From: Echinicola shivajiensis
GTDB lineage: Bacteria > Bacteroidota > Bacteroidia > Cytophagales > Cyclobacteriaceae
Reading direction: 5' to 3'
Assembly: GCF_018642165.1 (NCBI RefSeq)
Contig: NZ_JAHHZM010000005.1
Coordinates: 372,001-436,000, forward strand
DNA: 64,000 nt
Shown here piece by piece: positions 26,149 through 35,541 of the stretch (positions are counted from its first letter, which is position 1; every line of letters starts with the position of its first letter). The notes under the pieces were generated by a model that worked only from the letters and a program-made list of their open reading frames with translations, ran no database searches and was not told the DNA's origin. The position numbers and the translations under genes were made by a program.

Positions 26149-26898
26149 ATGAGGGAAAAAGTAGTAGAGGTAAGAGGCCTTAAGAAATCATTTGGAGATC
26201 TGGACGTACTGATGGGGGTTGACCTTGATCTTTACAAAGGAGAGAATGTTGTTGTGCTGGGAAAATCTGGTACGGGAAAATCCGTTTTGATTAAGATTAT
26301 GGTAGGACTGCTTACCCAAGATGAAGGAACCATGAATGTTTTAGGTGATGAAGTTTCCAATCTTACACCGAAGCAATTGAATGACCTTAGGTTAAAAATT
26401 GGATTTTCCTTCCAAGCAAGCGCCTTATATGATAGTATGACTGTAAGGGAGAACCTTGAATTTCCTTTGGTGAGAAATGTGAAGGGACTTACCAAAGCTG
26501 AAAAGAATAAGATGGTTGAAGAGGTTCTAGATGCTGTAGGGCTTTTGCAAACCATCAACCAAATGCCTTCGGAACTTTCCGGTGGGCAAAGAAAGAGAAT
26601 CGGTATAGCGCGGACTTTGATCCTAAAGCCAGAAATCATGCTTTATGATGAACCAACTGCTGGTCTGGACCCGATTACCTGCAGTGATATCAATAATTTG
26701 ATAAATGAGGTGAGGGAGAATTTCAATACATCCTCTATCATTATTACCCATGATTTAACCTGTGCAAAAGATACAGGAGATAGAGTGGCGGTATTATTGG
26801 ACGGCGTGTTTGGCGCTGAAGGAAAATTTGAGGAAGTTTTCAATAATCCTCAAGATCAAAGAGTGAAATCATTTTATGACTATAATTTCATTGTGTAA
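26149..26898 (+). CDS. mlaF: Phospholipid ABC transporter ATPase MlaF
   Basis: A 249-aa ATPase that powers the MlaE permease. Walker A is GKSGTGKS (residues 38-45), the signature is LSGGQRKRIGIA, Walker B is IMLYDEPTAGLDP, and the switch histidine is in IIITHD. The sequence pattern (MREKVVEVRGLKKSFG) and context match MlaF/TGD3. The last base of its stop codon is the first base of the mlaD start, implying translational coupling. Confidence 0.93.
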   Translation: MREKVVEVRGLKKSFGDLDVLMGVDLDLYKGENVVVLGKSGTGKSVLIKIMVGLLTQDEGTMNVLGDEVSNLTPKQLNDLRLKIGFSFQASALYDSMTVRENLEFPLVRNVKGLTKAEKNKMVEEVLDAVGLLQTINQMPSELSGGQRKRIGIARTLILKPEIMLYDEPTAGLDPITCSDINNLINEVRENFNTSSIIITHDLTCAKDTGDRVAVLLDGVFGAEGKFEEVFNNPQDQRVKSFYDYNFIV

Positions 26899-27890
26899 TG
26901 AGAAATGATAATAAAAAATCAGTAATTGTTGGGATCTTCGTGTTGATTGGGATCATTATTATGGTTACTGGCATCCTGACTTTGGGAGCCCAGCAAAAGG
27001 TTTTTGTAAAGAGTTACAAACTGAAGGCCGTTTTTGATGATGTTGCCGGACTTCAACCTGGAAATAATATTTGGTTTTCAGGTGTGAAAATTGGTACAGT
27101 TTCCAAAATTCGATTTTATGGAGATTCCCAAGTGGAGATCGAAATGAATGTGGAAGCCAATACCCAGGATTTTATTCGTAAAGATTCAAAGGCAACCATT
27201 AGTTCAGATGGATTGATAGGAAATAAAATTATAGTTATTTATGGAGGTACTACTCAAGCGCCTGCAATAGAAGATGGGGATCGATTAGAGGCTGTTATGC
27301 CACTGGATACGGATAGTATGATGGAAACTCTTCAGGAAAATAATGAAAACTTAGTGTCCATTACAAATGACTTGAAAGTACTTACCGGAAAAATCGCTAA
27401 TGGAGAAGGAATTGTTGGGGCAGTGCTTACAGATAGCTTGTTGGCTGAGAATTTTAGAAATATGGTGGCTAATCTAGAGCGAACGGCTGCCAATAGTAAC
27501 GAATTGACCGCTGACCTCAGAAAATTTTCTTCCAGTTTTGAAAAGGAAGGTACTTTGATATATGAGCTGGCCAATGATACCAGTATCTTTGCAAGTTTGA
27601 AAAGCTCAGCCAGTAAATTGGAGCAAACTACTGAAGAGGCTTCCACAGCTGCTTCCAATATCAATGAGGCGACCGGAAAGCTGAACTCCACTGATAATGC
27701 CCTAGGAATGTTATTAAACGATGAGGAGTTTGCAGCATATATAAAAGAAAGCCTTGCCAATGCAGAAGTAACCACTGAATTATTAAATGAAAATCTTGAA
27801 GCCTTGAAATATGCTTGGATCATGAGAAAGGCGCATAAAAGAAAAGAAAAGGCTGAAGCTAAGGAAGCAGAAGCTGCGGCAAAAGAATAG
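26898..27890 (+). CDS. mlaD: MlaD-family MCE-domain substrate-binding protein
   Basis: A 330-aa periplasmic lipid-binding protein anchored by one N-terminal membrane helix (about residues 9-28). The MCE domain follows (about 38-115: FDDVAGLQPGNNIWFSGVKIG...GLIGNKIIVIYGG). The long C-terminal region is rich in Thr/Ser/Asn and heptad-like (NNENLVSITNDLKVL, SSASKLEQTTEEAST), suggesting a coiled coil; it ends in a Lys/Glu/Ala-rich tail. It is much longer than E. coli MlaD (about 183 aa), as is common in Bacteroidota. Last gene of the operon. Confidence 0.9.
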   Translation: MRNDNKKSVIVGIFVLIGIIIMVTGILTLGAQQKVFVKSYKLKAVFDDVAGLQPGNNIWFSGVKIGTVSKIRFYGDSQVEIEMNVEANTQDFIRKDSKATISSDGLIGNKIIVIYGGTTQAPAIEDGDRLEAVMPLDTDSMMETLQENNENLVSITNDLKVLTGKIANGEGIVGAVLTDSLLAENFRNMVANLERTAANSNELTADLRKFSSSFEKEGTLIYELANDTSIFASLKSSASKLEQTTEEASTAASNINEATGKLNSTDNALGMLLNDEEFAAYIKESLANAEVTTELLNENLEALKYAWIMRKAHKRKEKAEAKEAEAAAKE

Positions 27891-27904
27891 TAGAAATTAA
27901 CATA

Positions 27905-27948
27905 TTAAATGAAAAGAGGGTGTCTTTGTACATCCTCTTTTCATTTAA
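27905..27948. terminator. Long hairpin between mlaD and the endonuclease-fold gene
   Basis: TTAAATGAAAAGAGG pairs perfectly with CCTCTTTTCATTTAA, extended inwards by four more pairs, giving a stem of about 19 bp. It lies between convergent genes. The T-run is inside the descending arm, so it is a probable bidirectional terminator of non-classical form. Confidence 0.7.
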
Positions 27949-28008
27949 ATGGATTTTGGAGGAGTTAGGATTATCAATCATTTTTGTGCAATGATTCCAA
28001 TATTTTAT

Positions 28009-29088
28009 TCAGAACTCAATTCCACTAATTATTTTTTCTTTAGCCTCCATTTTGTCTTTATGGTCAGCTTCTAATTGTTCATTCTCCACTGATTTATCCA
28101 ATACCAGTTCTATACTGATAGGAAAATGATCTGAGGCGATAGAAGGTTGAACCTTTAATTTTTTTACCTTGAAATGCTTGCTGACAAATATATGGTCCAA
28201 TGGCCATCTCAGCATCGGGTATTTGGCATGAAATGTATTGTACATACCCCGACCTCTTCTGGGGTCTCCCATACCACTGATTTTTAGAAAGAGTTCTGTA
28301 GTATAGCTCCATGCAACATCATTTAAATCACCCATAATAATACATGGCTTATCATATTCCTTTGCCTTTGCACCGACCAATAGAATTTCAGCATCACGTT
28401 CGGTACTATGTGTGTTCTCTCCCGGGACAGGTGGGGTAGGATGAATGCCATAAATCCTTATCAGTTGATGACCTAAGTCTAAATCTGTAAAAATTGAAGG
28501 GACCTCATCGTCAATTAAGTAATGGATGGAAGTGTTTCTTAAAGGGATTTTAGAATAAAAAAGAAGCCCATAAGTATTGTTCATGGGGATTTCGATGCAG
28601 TGTGGGTAATCTGTCTTAAGAATTGAAATGGCATCTGCCCAATTTTGATCCGTTTCAACCAGCATAAAGACATCAGGTGCTTGTTTTTTGATAAGATCTA
28701 GACATTTTGTATACTCTCTATTGTACTGATAAACATTTCCAGTAAGGAGTGCGAGCGTTGTTTTTTCATGCTTATTGGCAGATTTTACCATTTTGGGACT
28801 GAAGGGGGAATAGGGGATTATTTGCTTTAAGAGGTAAAAAAAGACTAGGATAAGTATAGTCAAAATCCCAAAATCCACTTGGCTTAAATTACTGTAATCT
28901 TCAAAAGACCAAATAATTATCAATGTTAATGTCAATATAAGCTTTTGGAAGCGCGGATAGTCAAAAACTCGAAAAGTCCAATAGTCTTTTTTTACTAATG
29001 GCATGAGACTTGCGCATATAATCAATACTGAAAAAACATATAAAACTACTTTCATCTGATCATTGAATTCAGGTACTTCTTTGAGCAT
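28009..29088 (-). CDS. Membrane-anchored endonuclease/exonuclease/phosphatase-family protein
   Basis: A 359-aa protein with three N-terminal hydrophobic segments (about residues 14-32, 48-65 and 72-90) followed by an EEP-fold catalytic domain. Landmarks are LLTGNVYQYN, the catalytic glutamate in VFMLVETDQ, the metal/phosphate site IMGDLNDVAWS, and the terminal SDHFPISIEL histidine. The periplasmic or cytoplasmic side of the domain and the substrate (nucleic acid or phosphoester) are not clear. A second ATG at 29055 (MKVVLYVF) would give a tighter membrane-start and is a plausible alternative. Confidence 0.82.
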   Translation of the reverse strand: MLKEVPEFNDQMKVVLYVFSVLIICASLMPLVKKDYWTFRVFDYPRFQKLILTLTLIIIWSFEDYSNLSQVDFGILTILILVFFYLLKQIIPYSPFSPKMVKSANKHEKTTLALLTGNVYQYNREYTKCLDLIKKQAPDVFMLVETDQNWADAISILKTDYPHCIEIPMNNTYGLLFYSKIPLRNTSIHYLIDDEVPSIFTDLDLGHQLIRIYGIHPTPPVPGENTHSTERDAEILLVGAKAKEYDKPCIIMGDLNDVAWSYTTELFLKISGMGDPRRGRGMYNTFHAKYPMLRWPLDHIFVSKHFKVKKLKVQPSIASDHFPISIELVLDKSVENEQLEADHKDKMEAKEKIISGIEF

Positions 29089-29215
29089 TTTAAGGGATGC
29101 AGTTCCCCTTTGTTAATGAACTACAATTAACGAAAAATACTTAATTTAAGGAATCAATCTGTTTTATGGTAGTTATTAATATGTAAGTCTTTTTAACCAA
29201 ATAACCATTAAACAC

Positions 29216-31993
29216 ATGTTACTAGATCCATATAGTATTAAAAGCAAGCTTGAATCTGCAAAAGGGGACTTTACTTATTGGAGTTTGGAGAAGCTTCAAG
29301 AGCAAGGTTTTAAGATTGACCAACTTCCTTTCTCCATCAGGATTCTTTTGGAAAATACCTTAAGGAATTTTGATGACTTTGCAATTACCAAGGAACATAT
29401 AGAAACATTATTAAACTGGAATCCTGAGCCAAGCGATAAGGATATTCCTTATAAGCCAGCCAGGGTTTTAATGCAGGACTTTACTGGAGTGCCCGCTGTA
29501 GTGGATATTGCTTCTTTAAGGGCTGAAGCAGTTAGAAAAGGGAAAGACCCGAATAAAATCAATCCGCTTATACCTGTGGACCTAGTGGTAGACCATTCTG
29601 TTCAAGTGGATTATTTTGGTACCAATTATTCCTATAAGAAAAATGTGGACGTAGAATACGAAAGGAATGGTGAGCGGTATGAGTTTTTGAAATGGGCCCA
29701 AAAGTCCTTTGATAATTTTTCCGTAGTTCCTCCTGGAATGGGAATTTGCCACCAGGTCAACTTGGAATATTTGGCTCAGGGAGTCATTAGCAGGGATGGT
29801 CAGGTTTTTCCCGATACATTGGTAGGAACAGATTCCCATACCCCGATGGTAAACGGTATTGGTGTAGTAGGATGGGGAGTTGGAGGAATTGAGGCAGAAG
29901 CAGCTATTTTAGGTCAACCCATTTATTTTATCATGCCAGAGGTGGTGGGATTAAAATTAACAGGGAAATTGCCATTGGGTACAACAGCTACGGATATGGT
30001 ATTGACCATTACTGAGTTATTGAGAAAACATGGTGTAGTAGGCAAATTTGTCGAAGTCTTTGGGCCAGGTTTGGATCATCTTACTGTCCCAGATAGAGCG
30101 ACCATTTCCAATATGTCTCCTGAGTTTGGATGTACGGTGAGCTATTTTCCAATTGATGACCGTACACTGGATTATATGTCTAAGACTAATCGCCCAAAAG
30201 ATCAAATAAAGCTGGTGGAAGATTATGCAAAAGCCAATATGCTTTGGAGAGAAAATGAGGAATCTATTCATTACAGTAGTATTGTTGAATTGGATTTAAG
30301 TACTGTTGAGCCTACAGTTTCGGGCCCTAAGCGTCCGCAAGACAAAATATTGGTAAGGAATTTCAAGCAGAAGTTTGGAGAGCTATTAGAAGAAGTGCAT
30401 GGAAGGGAGTATATCCCAATTGATAAGAGAGACAAAAGCCGCTGGTTTGGAGAAGGGGGTAGTCAGCCTGCTCAAAAACCAGGAGAGCTGCCAAAGGATG
30501 TAGAAATAGCTGCTAAAACCAAAAATGGTCTAAAAACAGTAGAAGTGAGGATCAATAATGAGGAATTTGCCCTTTCGGATGGTAGCATAGTCATTGCAGC
30601 GATCACCTCTTGTACCAATACATCCAACCCAAGTGTCATGATAGGAGCTGGACTGGTAGCCCAAAAGGCCCGAGAACGTGGCTTAGACGTGAAACCTTGG
30701 GTGAAGACTTCTCTTGCACCAGGTTCCAAAGTGGTGACTGATTATTTAGAATCTTCCGGACTCTTGGATGATCTGGAAGCATTAAGATTTCATGTGGTAG
30801 GCTATGGTTGTACTTCTTGTATTGGTAATTCAGGACCTTTGCCAAGACATATTGCACATGCTGTGGAAGAAAATGATTTGGTGGTGGCTTCTGTTTTGTC
30901 TGGCAATAGGAACTTTGAAGCCAGAGTACATCCACAAGTGAAGATGAATTACCTAATGTCACCTATGCTGGTAGTGGCTTATGCTTTGGCGGGAAGGGTA
31001 GATGTAGATTTGAATAAGGAACCGCTAGGTTATGATCCCAATTTAGAGCCAGTGTATCTTAAGGATATCTGGCCCAGCAATGATGAGATTTTTGAGGTAA
31101 TGGGCAAGGTGCTCAGCCCTGGGGATTTTGAGAAAAACTATGGGGAAATATTTGAAGGAAATGAACAATGGAAAGGGTTAAATGCCCCCAGTGATCAGGT
31201 TTACCAGTGGTCAAGTAAGTCAACATATATCAAGGAGGCTCCATTCTTTAAAGGAATTTCCAGTGAGGTTCCCGAGCCCGTTGATATTCTAAATAGTCAT
31301 GTATTGTTGAAATTGGGCGATTCTATTACCACAGATCATATTTCTCCTGCTGGATCATTTGCAGCAACTTCTCCAGCAGGTAAGTACCTAGTTGGGAGAG
31401 GAGTGGAGAAGAAAGACTTTAATTCCTATGGTTCCAGGCGCGGTAATGATGAAGTTATGGTCAGGGGAACCTTTGCCAATGTGAGAATCAAGAACCAATT
31501 AGCCACACAAGAAGGAGGTTATACAACTTATATACCTTCTGGCGAAGAAATGACTGTCTTCGAAGCAGCAGAAAAATACATTGAATCGAATACGCCCTTG
31601 GTAGTTTTGGCAGGTAAGGAATATGGAAGTGGTTCCTCAAGAGATTGGGCTGCAAAGGGAACCAATCTTTTAGGAATCAAGGCGGTTATTGCAGAAAGCT
31701 ATGAAAGAATTCACCGCTCTAATTTGGTGGGAATGGGCGTATTGCCTCTTCAGTTTTCAAAAGGCCAAACCTCAGAGAACTTGGGTTTGGATGGAAAGGA
31801 AAAAATCAGCATCAAAGGAATCAGCAATGGGCTTAAGCCTCTGAAGAAATTACAGGTGGAGGCCGAAAAGGAAAGTGGTGCTAAGGTCAACTTTGAGGTG
31901 GTTTGTAGATTGGACTCTGAGATAGAAGTGGCTTATTATAAAAACGGTGGGATTCTACATTACGTCCTTAGACATTTTCTAAAGCAGGATTGA
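29216..31993 (+). CDS. acnA: Aconitate hydratase A
   Basis: Interconverts citrate and isocitrate via cis-aconitate in the TCA cycle. The 925-aa protein has the AcnA/IRP layout of about 900 aa. 4Fe-4S ligands are C466 (ITSCTNTSNPS), C532 and C535 (GCTSCIGNSG). Other landmarks are LVGTDSHTPM, the linker region and a C-terminal swivel domain with the catalytic segment GSSRDWAAKG. It can also act as an RNA-binding regulator when the cluster is lost, by analogy with the family. Transcribed alone; no classical terminator follows, only the repeat element at 32021-32100. Confidence 0.95.
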   Translation: MLLDPYSIKSKLESAKGDFTYWSLEKLQEQGFKIDQLPFSIRILLENTLRNFDDFAITKEHIETLLNWNPEPSDKDIPYKPARVLMQDFTGVPAVVDIASLRAEAVRKGKDPNKINPLIPVDLVVDHSVQVDYFGTNYSYKKNVDVEYERNGERYEFLKWAQKSFDNFSVVPPGMGICHQVNLEYLAQGVISRDGQVFPDTLVGTDSHTPMVNGIGVVGWGVGGIEAEAAILGQPIYFIMPEVVGLKLTGKLPLGTTATDMVLTITELLRKHGVVGKFVEVFGPGLDHLTVPDRATISNMSPEFGCTVSYFPIDDRTLDYMSKTNRPKDQIKLVEDYAKANMLWRENEESIHYSSIVELDLSTVEPTVSGPKRPQDKILVRNFKQKFGELLEEVHGREYIPIDKRDKSRWFGEGGSQPAQKPGELPKDVEIAAKTKNGLKTVEVRINNEEFALSDGSIVIAAITSCTNTSNPSVMIGAGLVAQKARERGLDVKPWVKTSLAPGSKVVTDYLESSGLLDDLEALRFHVVGYGCTSCIGNSGPLPRHIAHAVEENDLVVASVLSGNRNFEARVHPQVKMNYLMSPMLVVAYALAGRVDVDLNKEPLGYDPNLEPVYLKDIWPSNDEIFEVMGKVLSPGDFEKNYGEIFEGNEQWKGLNAPSDQVYQWSSKSTYIKEAPFFKGISSEVPEPVDILNSHVLLKLGDSITTDHISPAGSFAATSPAGKYLVGRGVEKKDFNSYGSRRGNDEVMVRGTFANVRIKNQLATQEGGYTTYIPSGEEMTVFEAAEKYIESNTPLVVLAGKEYGSGSSRDWAAKGTNLLGIKAVIAESYERIHRSNLVGMGVLPLQFSKGQTSENLGLDGKEKISIKGISNGLKPLKKLQVEAEKESGAKVNFEVVCRLDSEIEVAYYKNGGILHYVLRHFLKQD

Positions 31994-32020
31994 TGTTCAT
32001 ATTTTATGACTTCTGATGAT

Positions 32021-32100
32021 TGACCACAGGTAAACATGGATAGACATAGATAAAATTAAAAAGAGCTATTTTGATTGTTGTCTTACTTATCTGTGGTTAA
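32021..32100. repeat. Degenerate copy of the CCGTG repeat element
   Basis: CACAGGT (32025), CATGGAT (32035) and CATAGAT (32045) are three CACGGAT-like heptads with exact 10-base spacing. ATCTGTG (32089-32095) faces them in the opposite orientation, preceded and followed by the inverted match TTGACCACAG / CTGTGGTTAA. The layout (arm, AT-rich spacer of about 40 nt, inverted arm) is that of the units at 43-44 kb, but diverged. It sits directly before the alpha/beta hydrolase gene. Confidence 0.5.
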
Positions 32101-32116
32101 AAATTATATTGACACT

Positions 32117-33238
32117 ATGATAAATATTATCCTCTTCCTAATCATCAACTTATGGACTTTCCTATGGGGAGGGAAGGGTAATGTTGAGCTCAAAAAGGAA
32201 AAGGTATTTCATATATATGAGGAGTCTTTTTCATTTAAGTCGTCTGATAATCAGGTTTTAATGGGTACGCTAAGTGTTCCAAGTAATATCAACAATAGTT
32301 CTATTGAGAAAGCGGTGATTTTAGTATCTCCTCCACTTCCGATTTCAAGGGATTATGGTGGATTATACAGTGATCTGGCCGATATTCTTCTAAGAAATGG
32401 CATTGCAGTGCTGAGGTATGATAACCGATCGTTTATTGACCCTGATTTAGCTAGAAAAAAAGACTATACCATGCATGGACAAGCAGTTGATGCAGAGATG
32501 GCTTTTTTTGCATTGAGTAGTGACCGACGTTTTTCCAATGCAACAATAGGACTGATAGGACACAGTGAAGGAGGGGCAGCTGTAGCTATTGCTGCTTCAC
32601 GAAATAGAGCGATTGATTTTGTGGTTTTGATGTCTACCCAGGGAATTGCAGGTGATCGGCTCAGTTATTCTCAGTTTTCGGGGGCTTTGGAGAAAATCTA
32701 CAGAGGCAATGAAGAAATTAAAGAAGCCATGCTTTCGTCCGTTAGGGAGACTATCAAAATAATAAATAAGAATGAGGATATAGCAACCATGCATGGTCAG
32801 CTTAAGGAAAGCAAGCGGTATTTTTATGAGAAATATGCGGACAAAGACCCAAAGCTTTTCGGAAACCTTGATAAGACCTACAAGATGGATTCTATCCAAT
32901 GGCTCAACCCACACAGGATAGCTTATATTCAATTTGAGCCTGGATTATATTATCCAAAAATAAGCTGTCCTGCCCTGGTAGTCTATGGAAAGATGGATGA
33001 AAAGTTACAGTGGGAGGAGAATATGGAAGGTATAGAGAGCCTGTTTAAAAGCAGTTCAAAAAGTAATTACCAAGTGATATTGTTGGACAGCATCAACCAT
33101 TCATATAAGCAGGCTCAGCCTTCGGATAGTTTGAACTTCCTGCTTGGGATCAGTCAAGAAATGCCAAAAAGTAAGAAAAGAGCTTATTCAAAGGAATCAT
33201 TTGCAGAAGTAGCCAAATGGATAAACAGGGAGTTTTGA
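32117..33238 (+). CDS. Alpha/beta hydrolase, probably exported
   Basis: A 373-aa serine hydrolase. The N-terminal hydrophobic stretch (INIILFLIINLWTFLWGG) is a signal peptide or anchor. The catalytic domain has the oxyanion region VSPPLPISRDYGG, the nucleophile elbow GHSEGG, an acid in VYGKMDEKLQ and the histidine in DSINHSYKQ. Sequence layout resembles the S9/dienelactone-hydrolase-like group (YaiP/YqiA-type esterases of Bacteroidota). Substrate unknown. The TTG at 32075 would put the start inside the repeat, so the ATG is used. Degenerate repeat copies lie on both sides. Confidence 0.82.
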   Translation: MINIILFLIINLWTFLWGGKGNVELKKEKVFHIYEESFSFKSSDNQVLMGTLSVPSNINNSSIEKAVILVSPPLPISRDYGGLYSDLADILLRNGIAVLRYDNRSFIDPDLARKKDYTMHGQAVDAEMAFFALSSDRRFSNATIGLIGHSEGGAAVAIAASRNRAIDFVVLMSTQGIAGDRLSYSQFSGALEKIYRGNEEIKEAMLSSVRETIKIINKNEDIATMHGQLKESKRYFYEKYADKDPKLFGNLDKTYKMDSIQWLNPHRIAYIQFEPGLYYPKISCPALVVYGKMDEKLQWEENMEGIESLFKSSSKSNYQVILLDSINHSYKQAQPSDSLNFLLGISQEMPKSKKRAYSKESFAEVAKWINREF

Positions 33239-33355
33239 AAGGTGTAGTGAAATTGATTTTTGGAAAATCTGTATATCCGCTATTCCACCAGTAAATATTA
33301 CCCTTCAAAACATTCTCTCAAAAATGACACATATTGTACAGATAAAATTAATTAA

Positions 33356-33373
33356 ATCCGTGGAATTCGTGAG
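33356..33373 (+). repeat. Solo arm of the CCGTG repeat element
   Basis: ATCCGTGGAATTCGTGAG differs by one base from the inverted right arm of the 43-kb units (ATCCGTGGAATCCGTGAG), with the same 9-base heptad spacing. The rest of the unit is not recognisable. The 511-base gap 33239-33749 otherwise contains only AT-rich DNA, the pgi promoter box and a leader hairpin. Confidence 0.55.
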
Positions 33374-33617
33374 AAATAAAGCTACTGGTGTGAAAACGGA
33401 TAATCATATTGGAAAACCTTCAAATCCCATAAAACTTTAGTTGAAAATTATTTAATCTTGAATAAATAGGAATGGAAAATTATTCTGTACTCTATTTAGT
33501 GTATAAAGGGTTTGATTCGATGCAATAGTTTAGATTAATTTTGTGCAGAGTAAATTTTTGAATCTTATTATTAACCTAAACTTGAAAGAATATATTTTTT
33601 ACGCCCGATATAAATCT

Positions 33618-33625
33618 TATTTTTG
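33618..33625 (+). promoter_or_regulatory. -7 promoter element for pgi
   Basis: TATTTTTG matches TAnnTTTG. Its use would leave a leader of about 118 nt before the pgi ATG. Confidence 0.4.
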
Positions 33626-33694
33626 CTCACTAGACCTTAATTAATGAAACCAAAATGGGTAATTAATCCGACTTTGAGATTTTTTATTCATAAA

Positions 33695-33714
33695 CCTGTC
33701 CTCTTTGAGACAGG
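33695..33714 (+). promoter_or_regulatory. Leader hairpin upstream of pgi
   Basis: CCTGTC, 8-nt loop, GACAGG, 36 bases before the ATG. It lies within the predicted leader and might affect translation or mRNA stability; no known riboswitch is recognised. Confidence 0.35.
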
Positions 33715-33734
33715 GGTTCCATGTGACCAATTAA

Positions 33735-35393
<1,659 letters not shown>

Positions 35394-35420
35394 TTAGAAT
35401 TATTATATTGATTAGAATAT

Positions 35421-35451
35421 ATGGCCCGGCAATTTGTCGGGCTATTTTTTT
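35421..35451 (+). terminator. Terminator of pgi
   Basis: GCCCGGC and GTCGGGC form a 7-bp stem (one G-U) with loop AATTT, followed by TATTTTTTT. Confidence 0.85.
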
Positions 35452-35541
35452 GACCATAAAAATATATGTATCAATTTATTATAAATATTGACTTTGGTTT
35501 AAAACTATGATTCCAAGAGAGTTTATATACTTGATTCACCA

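Noticed and set aside
27332-27823. 163-codon minus-strand frame inside mlaD
   Set aside because: Antisense shadow of the repetitive Ala/Ser/Thr region of mlaD.
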